Source: a virus. From it: a stretch of 25,565 bases of DNA. Below the pieces are notes generated by a model. That model was not told where the DNA came from. It made no database searches and saw only the letters and a program-made list of their open reading frames with translations. The stretch lies in IMG/VR virus record IMGVR_UViG_3300031957_000182, positions 1-25,565 of that record, one strand, 5' to 3'. The position numbers and the translations under genes are program-made. Below are positions 14,001-20,360 of this stretch, one piece after another (the stretch's first letter is position 1; each line of letters starts with the position of its first letter).

Positions 14001-16026
14001 TACTATTACCAATAGACGTTGCCATTGTGCTTGAAACATTTGCAGCTAAAACTGATACCGCATTAATACGAGTGTTAACAGATGTGATAGCTGCTGTTCT
14101 ATTGTTAATAGACGTTGCCATTGTTGCTGACAGTGTAGCAATGGCAGTATTACTATTACCAATAGATGTAGCCATTGTTGCTGACAATGTTCCAATAGCA
14201 GTGTTGCTATTATCAATAGACGTTGCCATTGTTGCTGACAACGTATTAATTTTAGTTTGAAGTGTAGCCGATGTTCCAGCACTTGCATAAGCTATAGCAT
14301 TAATAGAAGTAATAGCATCTAGATTTGTTTTAGTAAGAACTGATACACCAGCAATTCTAGTTTCTAGTGTACCAGAAGTTCCTACACTTGCATAAGCTAT
14401 GCTATTAATAGAAGTAATAGCGTCTTTGTTTGTTTTAGTTAAAACTGATACTGCATTAATTCTAGTTTCTAGTGTACCAGAAGTTCCTACACTTGCATAA
14501 GCTATAGCATTAATAGAAGCAATAGCATCTAGATTTGTTTTAGTTAAAGCTGAAACATCTGCAATGTTTACAGTATTAACAGATGTTAAAGCTGACACTG
14601 CGGCTATACGAGTTTCTAGGGTAGCTGATGTTCCAGCACTTGCATATGCACTGCCATCTCCTAAGATAGCATTAATAGAGGTTACGGCATCTTTATTTGT
14701 TTTAGTAAGAACTGATACACCGGCAATTCTAGTTTCTAGTGTACCAGAAGTTCCTACACTTGCATAAGCTATAGCATTAATAGAGGTAATAGCATCTAGA
14801 TTTGTTTTAGTTAAAGCTGAAACATCTGCAATGTTTACAGCATTAACAGATGTTAAAGCTGACACTGCCGCAATAACAGACGCATTATTTACAGCTAGTG
14901 TATTTACAGATGTAATGGCTGCCAGGTTAATTGCAATGGTAGAAGCATTAGCGGCAATTGAAGTATTAGCCAAAGCAATTGCTAGAGCATTAGCGGCAAT
15001 AGCAGAAGCATTAACATCATTAACAACTGAATTAATTGCGCTAACTACATTGTTAATAGATGTAATAGCATTAGTGTTTGTTGTTATCTTTGTTTGTAAA
15101 GCTGTGGATACACTTGCAATGCTTGTTGCTAAAGTGTTAGATACTGTAGCAATCCGTGTCTCTAGTGTAGCAGACGTAGCAGCAAAGGTACTAGATACCC
15201 CTGCAATACGAGCTTCAAGTGTAGCTGAAGTTGTTGCAAATGTGCTAGACACTCCTGCAATACGGGCTTCAAGTGTAGCCGATAATGCAACAACTGCAGA
15301 AGCATTAGCCGCAATAGAGGTATTGGCTACGGCAATAGCAGAAGCATTGGCAGCAATAGCAGAAGCATTTACATCTGCAACTACAGAATTAATTGCGCTT
15401 ACAACATTATTAATTGAAGTAATAGCTGAATTAGTACTTGACAAAGCTGCCGAAACCGTGTTAATATGACTTTCCAAAGTCGCAGAGGTTGAAGCAAAGG
15501 TAGAGCTTACACCTGCAATACGAGTCTCCAGTGCTGCCGATACATTAGCAATACTAGTAGCCATAGTCGAACTAACTGTTGCTAAGCCTGCCGATGTAGC
15601 TACTGGTTCACCTGCCAATGTAATATTAGTAGCAGCAACAGTAGTTGCGCTTACTGTACCTGCACTAACAGTTGAAGCATGTAAATTACCAGTGCGTAAA
15701 CTACTAACACTTACATCTTGGAATGTAAGAGTTTCTGCAGTTAATGTATTTGTTGTGATGTTTGTTGCGCTAAGTGTTGATACATTTATACTATTAGTAG
15801 TTAATGAGTTTGGTTGAAAAGTACCCTGAACAGTTAAGTTACCATTAATACTTACATTACCAACAAATGCAGCTTCTGTTTGAGAAAGCTTTAAAGCTGT
15901 ACTATTACCGCCACCATCTTGAACACGGCGTAGTGTTTCGTCTATACCACTATTAGATGCACTAGAATTAATCTGCAATAAATCCTTATAGGTATTTGCA
16001 ATTTTTTTACCTGTTAAGTCTGACAT
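11062..16026 (-). CDS. Giant repetitive tail fibre (1654 aa)
   Basis: The largest gene in the window. Residues 1-70 (TGKKIANTYKDLLQINSSASNSGIDETLRRVQDGGG... LTVQGTF) are a virion-anchoring segment typical of marine-phage fibres. Residues about 70-150 are short beta repeats. About 150-930 are helical-type repeats of 18, 35 and 50 residues. About 932-1045 is a GDTMTGNLSFGDNN...SDLQIYHDG domain. About 1045-1200 is a beta-sandwich-like insertion (GSGGGAWLLGKIENN, GHWWYEHDDQD). About 1203-1430 is GDGSNLTGIT plus more repeats. About 1430-1545 is a second SDLQIYH domain. About 1550-1654 is a C-terminal domain (FDIEHPTKDGMRLHHGVLEGPEHAVYIRGK, LPDYWEGLV) seen at fibre ends. The ATG follows the previous stop directly (TAGATG). 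Such fibres are usually trimeric and host-binding. Confidence 0.88.
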   Translation of the reverse strand: MSDLTGKKIANTYKDLLQINSSASNSGIDETLRRVQDGGGNSTALKLSQTEAAFVGNVSINGNLTVQGTFQPNSLTTNSINVSTLSATNITTNTLTAETLTFQDVSVSSLRTGNLHASTVSAGTVSATTVAATNITLAGEPVATSAGLATVSSTMATSIANVSAALETRIAGVSSTFASTSATLESHINTVSAALSSTNSAITSINNVVSAINSVVADVNASAIAANASAIAVANTSIAANASAVVALSATLEARIAGVSSTFATTSATLEARIAGVSSTFAATSATLETRIATVSNTLATSIASVSTALQTKITTNTNAITSINNVVSAINSVVNDVNASAIAANALAIALANTSIAANASTIAINLAAITSVNTLAVNNASVIAAVSALTSVNAVNIADVSALTKTNLDAITSINAIAYASVGTSGTLETRIAGVSVLTKTNKDAVTSINAILGDGSAYASAGTSATLETRIAAVSALTSVNTVNIADVSALTKTNLDAIASINAIAYASVGTSGTLETRINAVSVLTKTNKDAITSINSIAYASVGTSGTLETRIAGVSVLTKTNLDAITSINAIAYASAGTSATLQTKINTLSATMATSIDNSNTAIGTLSATMATSIGNSNTAIATLSATMATSINNRTAAITSVNTRINAVSVLAANVSSTMATSIGNSNTAIATLSATMATSINNRTAAITSVNTRINAVSVLAANVSSTMATSIDNSNTAIATLSATMATSINNRTAAITSVNTRINAVSVLTKTNLDSVTSINNVVSALNSVVADVNASAIAANALAIALANTSIAANASTIAINLAAITSVNTIAVNNVSAIAVVSALTKTNLDAITSVNTRINSVSSTLATSINNSNLHIATVSVLTKTNKDSITSVNSRIATVSALTPSLSSTMATSINNSNTAIATLSATMATSIGNKVSKSGDTMTGNLSFGDNNIAILGDGSDLQIYHDGTNSAIQNATGELYLYGGGSKIRIRAVNSEESIVANQNGAVDLYFNGVQKFETNSGGVAVVGTVSANRAKVSAVDIDSDVANYRQYDMNSGSGGGAWLLGKIENNADTHGAVEGKLYFAYDFGTTTDSATVHFSFAQNSGTARGHWWYEHDDQDSVADRVSIKLIDDGSGNMFVWVVAADFAYIAVETVWRNCPSITTSGYLTADTITSGTTLFDTANDPTSEMHIGKLFAHSDINVTGNVTASAFYGDGSNLTGITTGASVGTSATLQTKIAAVSSTMATSISNSNTAIAAVSSTMATSINNRTAAITSVNTRINAVSVLAASVSSTMATSINNSNTARAALSATMATSINNSNTAIATLSATMATSINNRTAAITSVNTRINAVSVLAASVSSTMATSINNSNSAIATLSATMATSINNRTAAITSVNTRINAVSVLAASVSSTMATSINNSNTAIATLSATMATSIGNKVSKAGDTITGNLSFGDNNKAIFGAGSDLQIYHNGSHSFIEDTGTGSLYIKGGASVNLRSDGDEDMLVASANGAVTLYYDNSAKLATTAGGISITGIVSASGDIVSGGNISGVTKSFDIEHPTKDGMRLHHGVLEGPEHAVYIRGKSSSSVIELPDYWEGLVHEDTITVQLTPVGIYDKLYVEEIKDNKVTVYNNSEYFYFITGERKDIERFEVEYGDS
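11700..12345 (-). repeat. Second repeat block of the giant fibre (150-bp and 54-bp units)
   Basis: Copies of the GCTGCTGTTCTATTG marker (plus strand) lie at 11861, 12011 and 12215, spaced 150 and 204 bases. The 204-base step equals one 150-base unit plus one extra 54-base unit (18 residues). All units are multiples of three, so copy-number changes keep the frame. Confidence 0.85.
13750..14245 (-). repeat. 150-bp tandem repeats of the giant fibre
   Basis: The marker CTGCTGTTCT occurs at 13791 (variant), 13941 and 14091, exactly 150 bases apart. The 50-residue unit reads NNRTAAITSVNTRINAVSV, then LAANVSSTMATSI, then NSNTAIATLSATMATSI. Confidence 0.88.
14271..14830 (-). repeat. 105-bp repeats of the giant fibre
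   Basis: The marker CATAAGCTAT lies at 14286, 14391 and 14496 (105-base spacing) and again at 14763. The 35-residue unit reads AITSINAIAYASVGTSGTLE then TRIAGVSVLTKTNKD. Thirty-five residues equal five heptads, fitting a coiled-coil shaft. Confidence 0.85.
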
Positions 16027-16326
16027 CTATACTGTATTCCAATTCTTATCTAATAGTTCCCACTGATAAATAATCGTGTGTCGTTCAGTGGCATCTTCCC
16101 AGTTTATGTTCCTATCAATGTTAGGGTCAGGTCGTGCATTCATTACGAAGTTACTTCTGTCTCGCATATCAGGCGTTTTATTCTGCGGGTGGTCTACTCT
16201 ATTGTATGCCCCATCCCAGTCATCGGGGCAGACCCACAAGTTATAGCTGTTCTTTCGAAGCCTACTGCGAGGATAAGAAAAACCACATACATCACATTCT
16301 GCTTTAACATGCTTACCTCGTGCCAT
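16027..16326 (-). CDS. Zinc-ribbon-like HPQN protein, second copy (99 aa)
   Basis: A 99-residue protein beginning MARGKHVKAECDVCGFSYP. It has C-x2-C (11, 14), then KNSYNLWVC with a third Cys, followed by D-D-W-D-G-x-Y-x-x-x-x-HPQN. Small phage proteins of this kind usually have C-x2-C ... C-x2-C before an H-P-Q motif; here the fourth Cys position is Asp, so the His of HPQN may complete the site. It is a paralogue of the preceding gene and adds a C-terminal region (RNINWEDATERHTIIYQWELLDKNWNTV). Its ATG follows the previous stop directly and its stop abuts the giant fibre ATG. Function unknown; a small DNA- or virion-binding part is possible. Confidence 0.75.
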   Translation of the reverse strand: MARGKHVKAECDVCGFSYPRSRLRKNSYNLWVCPDDWDGAYNRVDHPQNKTPDMRDRSNFVMNARPDPNIDRNINWEDATERHTIIYQWELLDKNWNTV

Positions 16327-16575
16327 TTACAAACTTGGTAGCCACGCCGACACCGCTACTGCAGAAACAAGAGAGGGTCGTTGTGGTCTAGCATCCCTAA
16401 TGTTTTCGTCATCGGTTACTCTAGCTATTCTGTTTTGGGGATGATTGTGTTGGTCATACTTTCCTTCGTAATCCATGTTGCAAACCATCATACCATAACT
16501 ATTCTTTTTTAGTTCCCGCAAGGGATACCGAAAGCCACAGATATCACAGAGTCCTAATGATTTAGTTGCTCCCAT
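16327..16575 (-). CDS. Zinc-ribbon-like HPQN protein, first copy (82 aa)
   Basis: An 82-residue protein, MGATKSLGLCDICGFRYPLRELKKNSYGMMVC..., with C-x2-C at 10 and 13, a third Cys in MMVC, then Asp and HPQN. It aligns over about 40 residues with the next gene (C-D-x-C-G-F-x-Y-P-x-x-x-L-x-K-N-S-Y-x-x-x-V-C), so the pair arose by tandem duplication. Its C-terminal tail is short and hydrophobic (PSLVSAVAVSAWLPSL), unlike its partner. The start overlaps the stop of the gp4-like gene by one base. Role unknown. Confidence 0.75.
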   Translation of the reverse strand: MGATKSLGLCDICGFRYPLRELKKNSYGMMVCNMDYEGKYDQHNHPQNRIARVTDDENIRDARPQRPSLVSAVAVSAWLPSL

Positions 16576-17246
16576 TACTTATAGTTCAGGCGGGGCGTAA
16601 GATATAAGCTTGCACGTTCTTTATCTTCCTCTTGCGCTCGCACCAGCCTTTCTTCATACTCCGTCTTTAACATTTGGATTCTGCCCATATCAACACCTGG
16701 TCGCTTCATGGACATAAAGTATGCCGTACCTGCAGTAAGGCAGGGATAAAAACGGCGAGAGATGTCTGCAGTCTGTGAGGACCGTGAGACATCTTGAAAA
16801 TATTTTACAGTTTCAAACTTAACTTTGTCTGTATTGTTTTCGGGTACAGGCCACAAATACACAACAGGGTTATCACGCTCTCTGCGTACTGCGTATTGTG
16901 TCGGGCGACCCGTCTGCCCTTTGCGTGGAATCTTAAGATACTCTTCCATGCTAATACGCTCTAGCTGCAAGTCAGTGTTATCTCTATTAACCACTGCCTC
17001 AATTACGTCGATGTTATGTGCGTCTAGACTATAGGCTGTGACACTTGTTGCCACGGACACCGCCGTAGTATTAATTGTCCAAAGCTGGATACCACGGTTT
17101 TGCCAATCTTGTAGGAGTAAGTTTATAGAACGGCGTGCAGAGCGAGGCTCTTCGCCTAGTGTCGGCTCACCGCCAATCATTTCCATTGCTTCTTGGATTA
17201 CTTCATCAATATCCATTGAGAAACTATATGTACCTGATGTTGCCAT
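16575..17246 (-). CDS. P22 gp4-like head-completion / tail accessory factor
   Basis: A 223-residue protein. The N-terminal motif (IDEVIQEAMEMIGGEPTLGEEPRSARRSINLLLQDWQNRGIQLWTI, about 13-58) is the typical first half of the P22 gp4-type adaptor: an acidic helix, then an R-x-x-L-x-x-L-L-x-x-W-x-N-x-G-x-x-L-W helix. Beta strands follow (VAVSVTAYSLD-like region; GRPTQYAVRRERDNPVVYLWPVPEN at about 137-161), then a final helical arm (MGRIQMLKTEYEERLVRAQEEDKER). Twelve copies normally bind the portal and hold the nozzle. AGGA is eight bases upstream; the start follows the stop of a basic small gene. It lies far from the portal gene, as accessory adaptors may. Confidence 0.85.
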   Translation of the reverse strand: MATSGTYSFSMDIDEVIQEAMEMIGGEPTLGEEPRSARRSINLLLQDWQNRGIQLWTINTTAVSVATSVTAYSLDAHNIDVIEAVVNRDNTDLQLERISMEEYLKIPRKGQTGRPTQYAVRRERDNPVVYLWPVPENNTDKVKFETVKYFQDVSRSSQTADISRRFYPCLTAGTAYFMSMKRPGVDMGRIQMLKTEYEERLVRAQEEDKERASLYLTPRLNYK

Positions 17247-17426
17247 TTACACTTTCCTTTTCCTTGCTTTCTTTTGTGCTGTTTTAGAAAGCTCTCCAAA
17301 ATGATAAAGAGGTTTACTTGATGCGGTGTGCCTTGCCCCACTGTGCAGTTTTCCATCAGACATTTTATGTGTGCCTCCTTTATGTTTAGAGCCATCTCTA
17401 AAATAATGTGCCATTCCTTTTGCCAT
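17247..17426 (-). CDS. Small basic phage protein (59 aa), MAKGMAHYFRDG family
   Basis: A 59-residue basic protein too short for most ORF cutoffs, starting MAKGMAHYFRDGSKHKGGTH and ending KARKRKV. It contains HKMSDGKLHSGARHTASSKPLYHFGELSKTAQKKARK; the H-Y-F-x-D-G, G-G-x-H-K-M-x-D-G and L-Y-H-F-x-E-L-S-K motifs are ones I know from small proteins of marine phages, function unknown. Many His and Lys residues suggest nucleic-acid or metal binding. AGGA lies seven bases before the ATG, and the stop directly precedes the gp4-like ATG, so translation is coupled. Confidence 0.75.
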   Translation of the reverse strand: MAKGMAHYFRDGSKHKGGTHKMSDGKLHSGARHTASSKPLYHFGELSKTAQKKARKRKV

Positions 17427-17437
17427 CTAGTATTCCT

Positions 17438-17602
17438 TTAATATAGTCTATTATGTCCTGATTGGTTGCGGCCAGTCTTTAGGTTAGCTTTCTGGCCTGT
17501 GCCTCTTGGACTAACAGAACCAGTAGAGTTTCTTTTGCGACCACCTACCTTTCTTCCAGGTTTGCTAATCTGTTGACTGACCGCTGCCCTACTTATCGCC
17601 AT
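17438..17602 (-). CDS. Small basic protein (54 aa) ending SGHNRLY
   Basis: A 54-residue basic protein, MAISRAAVSQQISKPGRKVG..., ending QSGHNRLY. It is rich in Arg, Lys, Gly and Ser and has no hydrophobic core, so it may be disordered and DNA-binding. Its last seven residues (SGHNRLY) equal those of the 94-aa protein two genes upstream, although the rest differs. No strong Shine-Dalgarno is visible before the ATG. Absent from cutoff-based gene lists, but the tight packing and shared C-terminus make it credible. Confidence 0.65.
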   Translation of the reverse strand: MAISRAAVSQQISKPGRKVGGRKRNSTGSVSPRGTGQKANLKTGRNQSGHNRLY

Positions 17603-17607
17603 TGTCT

Positions 17608-17964
17608 TTAAGTTTGTTTTCTGTTCTTGCGACCAAGACCGAAAGTCTGTTTTTGACTTTTAGGAGGACGCTTTTTACTGCCTGACTTACCTGCCCAAAA
17701 GACTTTATCAGCCCAGTAAGCAGCTGAAGTCTTGCCTTTAGCAATGTTCTTTCCATGCCGTGCTTTAAAGTTTTTACGAGCTTCTGGGCTGTAGTTGTGA
17801 CCCATTCCTTGAGCGCCAAACCGAATGACTTTAACGTTTCCATTATTTCCCCTTACGGCCACTACGGCCTTTTTGCTTGGATGATTGGGAGTTCTCTTAG
17901 GTTTGTTCAAACCAGATAATCCCAGCTTCTTTAGTTTATTTTTTTCTGCGTCTGTCAGTGCCAT
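17608..17964 (-). CDS. Small basic phage protein (118 aa) with KARHGKNIAKGK motif
   Basis: A 118-residue basic protein. The N-terminal LKKLGLSGLNKPKRTPNHPSKKAVV, central VKVIRFGAQGMGHNYSPEARKNFKARHGKNIAKGKTSAAYWADKVFW (about 44-90) and Lys/Arg-rich C-terminus match a family of small proteins known to me from phages and some algal viruses, with unknown function. The F-K-A-R-H-x-K-N-I-A-K-G-K and S-A-A-Y-W-A-x-K-V stretches are its signature. The start overlaps the stop of the previous gene by one base. It may be a DNA-associated virion protein; that is inference from charge and neighbours. Confidence 0.8.
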   Translation of the reverse strand: MALTDAEKNKLKKLGLSGLNKPKRTPNHPSKKAVVAVRGNNGNVKVIRFGAQGMGHNYSPEARKNFKARHGKNIAKGKTSAAYWADKVFWAGKSGSKKRPPKSQKQTFGLGRKNRKQT

Positions 17965-18248
17965 TAGTATAACCTGTTATGTCCTGAAATTTTACCGCCT
18001 TTTGCTGCCTTGCGAAACTTTGCAGTTTTCTTTGCTATAGCTTTAGGCTGCTTAACGAATTGCTTTCCCTGTTTGCTTCCTTTTCTTTTTGCTCTCGATG
18101 TTGCCGCATACTCTGCTGGGGAGAGTGCCTCAATAGCCGCCTCTGGTAAATACCTTTCGCCAGTCTTACTCGACTTCTTGCCACTCTTAGTTCTCCACTT
18201 CTGCTTTGTCCAACTGTCGAGAGACTTTTGAGATTTTGCTTTTGCCAT
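17964..18248 (-). CDS. Small basic phage protein (94 aa), WTKQKWRTKSGKKSSKTGERYLP family
   Basis: A 94-residue, very basic protein. Residues about 9-33 hold S-L-x-x-W-T-K-Q-K-W-R-T-K-S-G-K, then S-K-T-G-E-R-Y-L-P. The segment AAIEALSPAEYAATSRAKRKGSKQGKQFVKQPKAIAKKTAKFRKA follows. I know this family from phages and large algal viruses as a conserved protein of unknown function (possibly the one called DUF5872; I am not sure). It ends SGHNRLY, like the 54-aa protein. It overlaps its downstream neighbour by one base. DNA condensation or a packaged DNA-binding role is plausible but untested. Confidence 0.8.
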   Translation of the reverse strand: MAKAKSQKSLDSWTKQKWRTKSGKKSSKTGERYLPEAAIEALSPAEYAATSRAKRKGSKQGKQFVKQPKAIAKKTAKFRKAAKGGKISGHNRLY

Positions 18249-18256
18249 TTAACATA

Positions 18257-18673
18257 CTACGATTTGTAGCCTCCACCTCTTGCTTTATATTCTTTAGCCA
18301 TCATCTGTGCTTTTCTTGCCGACCACTGACCAGGCTTGCCGCCCTTTCCGCCCGCTTTGATTTTTTCAAAAATCTTTTTACGCATACCAGGCTTTGTGTA
18401 GTTTCCTGCCTCATTGACACGGCTGCCTTCTTTTTTATTTACTTTTTTTTTACTACCACGATTATCAGAAAGTTGAGACTCAATATAATCCATATGCTTT
18501 TTAAAGTCTTCCATTTGAGCCTTTTCAGATTCATAAGCACGCTTGGCTTGTTCAGGTGTGCCACGTGTACTAGACTCTTTCATTGAGCCACCTTCTTGTT
18601 TATAACCCATACGATTACGAACCTTAGTAGGAAGCTTTGAAAGACCTGGATTATTTGCTGGTACTTTTTTCAT
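18257..18673 (-). CDS. Basic protein (138 aa) with KPGQWSARKAQM motif
   Basis: A 138-residue basic protein. The central part (AKRAYESEKAQMEDFKKHMDYIESQLSD) is a likely helix. The C-terminal half (NYTKPGMRKKIFEKIKAGGKGGKPGQWSARKAQMMAKEYKARGGGYKS) carries the motif Y-T-K-P-x-M-R-K-x-x-F-x-x-I-K-A-G-x-K-G-G-x-x-G-Q-W-S-A-R-K-A-Q, which I know from many marine phage genomes where it is found near structural genes with no assigned function. Its ATG overlaps the previous stop by one base. It is one of six basic proteins in a row. Confidence 0.8.
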   Translation of the reverse strand: MKKVPANNPGLSKLPTKVRNRMGYKQEGGSMKESSTRGTPEQAKRAYESEKAQMEDFKKHMDYIESQLSDNRGSKKKVNKKEGSRVNEAGNYTKPGMRKKIFEKIKAGGKGGKPGQWSARKAQMMAKEYKARGGGYKS

Positions 18674-19350
18674 TACTTCATTGCCTTTCCATAACCAGAC
18701 TTAGCGCAGCCAACACCCCTAGGCTTACTTGACATGCCACCACCAGCCTGGCGTTTAACCGTTTTCTTTTTCATACCACCACCATAAGATTTTTTAGAAG
18801 ACAAACGGTCAACCATTTCTTGACGAGGGCCAACATATTTACCAGCTGCTCTACGTTTTCTTTTGGTACTTAATTTACGAGAATCAGCGCCAGACTTAGC
18901 TACAGTTTTTGCCAGCCTCTCTTTCTTTTTTCTAGCTGTTTCTTCTTCTTTAGTCCGTGTATTATAAGGTTTTCCATTAAACATAAATTGTTTTTTACCT
19001 GCTTTACGTGCAGCAGCAAAAGCCTGACCAAATGTTTGTTTTTTAGCAGCAGGTTTAGCAGCAGGTTTAGCAGCAGGTTTAGCAGCAGGCTTCATTTCAC
19101 CACGTGCTTTTAATTCTTTTGCTGCTCTATCAAAACGAGCTTGAGCATTTTTTGCAACAGGAGTTCTCATATAGCTTCCCTTGCTTGATTTGCTCAATCC
19201 TTTATTAATAGTATCTTGACTCTTTTTAATTACAGACTTTAGTTCTGCAACCGTCATCTTAGATTCACGAGAAGCTGACTTAGCGGCCTTCTTTTTGGCA
19301 CGTTCAGTACGCAAGTTTTCCATGTATTTTTGATAACCTGTTTTTTCCAT
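18673..19350 (-). CDS. Lys/Arg/Ala-rich protein with TFGQAFAAARKAG motif (225 aa)
   Basis: A 225-residue, highly basic protein. It opens MEKTGYQKYMENLRTERAKKKAAK. Four KPAA/PAAK units at about 88-103 form a linker encoded by 12-base repeats. A small folded-looking domain follows: KKQTFGQAFAAARKAGKKQFMFNGKPYNTRTKEE (about 103-136), a motif I recognise from short-tailed marine phages. The C-terminus (GGGMSSKPRGVGCAKSGYGKAMK) is of the Gly/Lys/Met-rich type common in these phages' basic virion proteins. The function is unknown; DNA or virion-lumen binding is inferred from charge. Confidence 0.8.
   Translation of the reverse strand: MEKTGYQKYMENLRTERAKKKAAKSASRESKMTVAELKSVIKKSQDTINKGLSKSSKGSYMRTPVAKNAQARFDRAAKELKARGEMKPAAKPAAKPAAKPAAKKQTFGQAFAAARKAGKKQFMFNGKPYNTRTKEEETARKKKERLAKTVAKSGADSRKLSTKRKRRAAGKYVGPRQEMVDRLSSKKSYGGGMKKKTVKRQAGGGMSSKPRGVGCAKSGYGKAMK
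19045..19092 (-). repeat. Four 12-bp units encoding a KPAA linker
   Basis: AGCAGCAGGTTT (plus strand) is repeated three times exactly, followed by AGCAGCAGGCTT. It encodes the Lys-Pro-Ala-Ala linker of the basic 225-aa protein. The near-perfect units suggest recent slippage. Confidence 0.9.
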
Positions 19351-19366
19351 TTTAAGTTAGCTCCCT

Positions 19367-20017
19367 TTATTCATTTCCATTAATTGTATTTTCACCAAAT
19401 AAAGAAGCAGGTGCTTCCATGTCATCACGGCGAGTTCGTCTAGCTTGATTTCTTAATAATTCAATTGCATTTTGATAACGCTGTTCATAATAATTACTTA
19501 CTGAAAAGTTTTTCATAAAGTCTCCTGCTTCCACCATGCAGCCATAAAACAAGGCATCATAGCAAAAGTCAGAGAAGTAGTTAGTTTGGCTTGAACTAGT
19601 CAGTGTGGTCGGTCTAGCAACATATACAAGTTCCCCGCTGTAAGTAGCGCTTGCAGTAGGAGCAACAATAACATCTGTATTTGTTTTCTTTGCATAATAC
19701 TTTGGAGTTCCTGTGCTGGCGCTTACAGGCCAGTAGTCATAAATAAACTCATCTGTTCTTTGTAGCAGATTAATCTTAGTTCCACTATCTTCAATGCGAA
19801 GATTCTTTACATAGCGTGTTCCCGAAGGAAGCGTAAGGCTGTTCTTGCCTGCTGATAGTGTAACTGTTGTAGTTGTTACCAAACCATAATCGTCCAATGC
19901 TTTAGTTAGCCGTTCTTCAACACGGTTAACTATTCTTGGAATAGCCGAAACAAATTCGCTGCCATCATTTTCAGTGGCTTCGATAATGTCGGTAACGAGA
20001 TAAGTATAATTAGCCAT
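19367..20017 (-). CDS. Head-tail adaptor, SU10 adaptor-like
   Basis: A 216-residue protein starting MANYTYLVTDIIEATENDG. The frame extends 13 codons further upstream (a Leu-rich MFLLLLLFLRQFI), but that part overlaps the previous gene and is AT/CT-rich, so the ATG at 20017 is preferred. The sequence has an N-terminal helix pair (FVSAIPRIVNRVEERLTKALDDYGL), then strands with LPSGTRYVKNLRIEDSG and LLQRTDEFIYDYWP. GTPKYYAKKTNTDVIVAPTASATYSGELVYVARPTTL follows, then helices with CYDALFYGCMVEAGDFMKN and a basic C-terminus. This pattern fits the SU10-type adaptor, which forms a ring under the portal. It overlaps the previous gene by eight bases. Confidence 0.8.
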   Translation of the reverse strand: MANYTYLVTDIIEATENDGSEFVSAIPRIVNRVEERLTKALDDYGLVTTTTVTLSAGKNSLTLPSGTRYVKNLRIEDSGTKINLLQRTDEFIYDYWPVSASTGTPKYYAKKTNTDVIVAPTASATYSGELVYVARPTTLTSSSQTNYFSDFCYDALFYGCMVEAGDFMKNFSVSNYYEQRYQNAIELLRNQARRTRRDDMEAPASLFGENTINGNE

Positions 20018-20300
20018 AATAAATTGTCGTAGAAATAGTAGTAGCAGCAGAAACAATTATTTTGCCTGCCATGCGAACACCATTGTCTGCGAAATCCTGA
20101 TAATTGTTTCCGTTAATTTGGAACTTAATACGACCACCGTTGGTATTACCAAACGGGTCTACAGACGTACCAGTAATAACCACAATTCCTGTTCCTACAC
20201 ATTGTACGCCACGTACACGAGTATCAGTAACGGTTACACTAGTAAGCGAATCTACGAAAGTACCAGTTCCAGAAACAAATGCGCTTCTAATATTAGTCAT
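20010..20300 (-). CDS. Small beta-rich head-region protein (96 aa)
   Basis: A 96-residue protein, MTNIRSAFVSGTGTFVDSLTSVTVTDTRVRGVQCVGTG..., almost all beta-strand and turn, with a GGRIKFQINGNNYQDF stretch (about 55-70). AGGAG is eight bases before the ATG. It is the first gene after the terminator behind the capsid gene, and it ends overlapping the adaptor gene, so it could be expressed separately from the head genes. Composition resembles a small decoration or stabilisation protein, but I know no family for it. Confidence 0.65.
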   Translation of the reverse strand: MTNIRSAFVSGTGTFVDSLTSVTVTDTRVRGVQCVGTGIVVITGTSVDPFGNTNGGRIKFQINGNNYQDFADNGVRMAGKIIVSAATTISTTIYYG

Positions 20301-20331
20301 TGGTTGCTCCTATAAAAATGTCAATAGCTAT

Positions 20332-20360
20332 ATTATACTAAAAAAGGGGGTGAGATACAA
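20332..20360 (-). promoter_or_regulatory. Candidate promoter fused to the capsid terminator
   Basis: TATAAT (20332-20337) is preceded by 17 bases and TTGTAT (20355-20360). The -35 falls in the hairpin loop of the terminator and the -10 is one base after its T-run (TTTTTTAG then TATAAT). The start would be near 20325, about 25 bases upstream of the 96-aa ORF's ATG, with AGGAG between. Confidence 0.5.

Noticed and set aside
11657-15469. Long plus-strand ORFs opposite the fibre repeats (11657-12331, 13424-14260, 14831-15469), hydrophobic and repetitive
   Set aside because: They mirror the repeat units of the giant fibre. The units are multiples of three and lack stops in that antisense frame, so open frames appear by structure. 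There are no ribosome sites, and the proteins are monotonous Ile/Ala/Val/Leu strings.
7785-15500. Possible CRISPR-like or diversity-generating repeats
   Set aside because: The repeats are coding, in frame and tandem, with no unique spacers. No reverse transcriptase or template/variable pair is visible.
17198-17395. 65-aa ORF overlapping the gp4-like start
   Set aside because: The 59-aa basic protein in another frame (17247-17426) has a strong ribosome site and a recognised family, so this frame is a shadow.
20018-20056. Leu-rich extension MFLLLLLFLRQFI as a signal peptide on the adaptor protein
   Set aside because: It lies in another frame over the end of the 96-aa gene. The ATG at 20017 starts the recognised adaptor sequence, and adaptors are not secreted.
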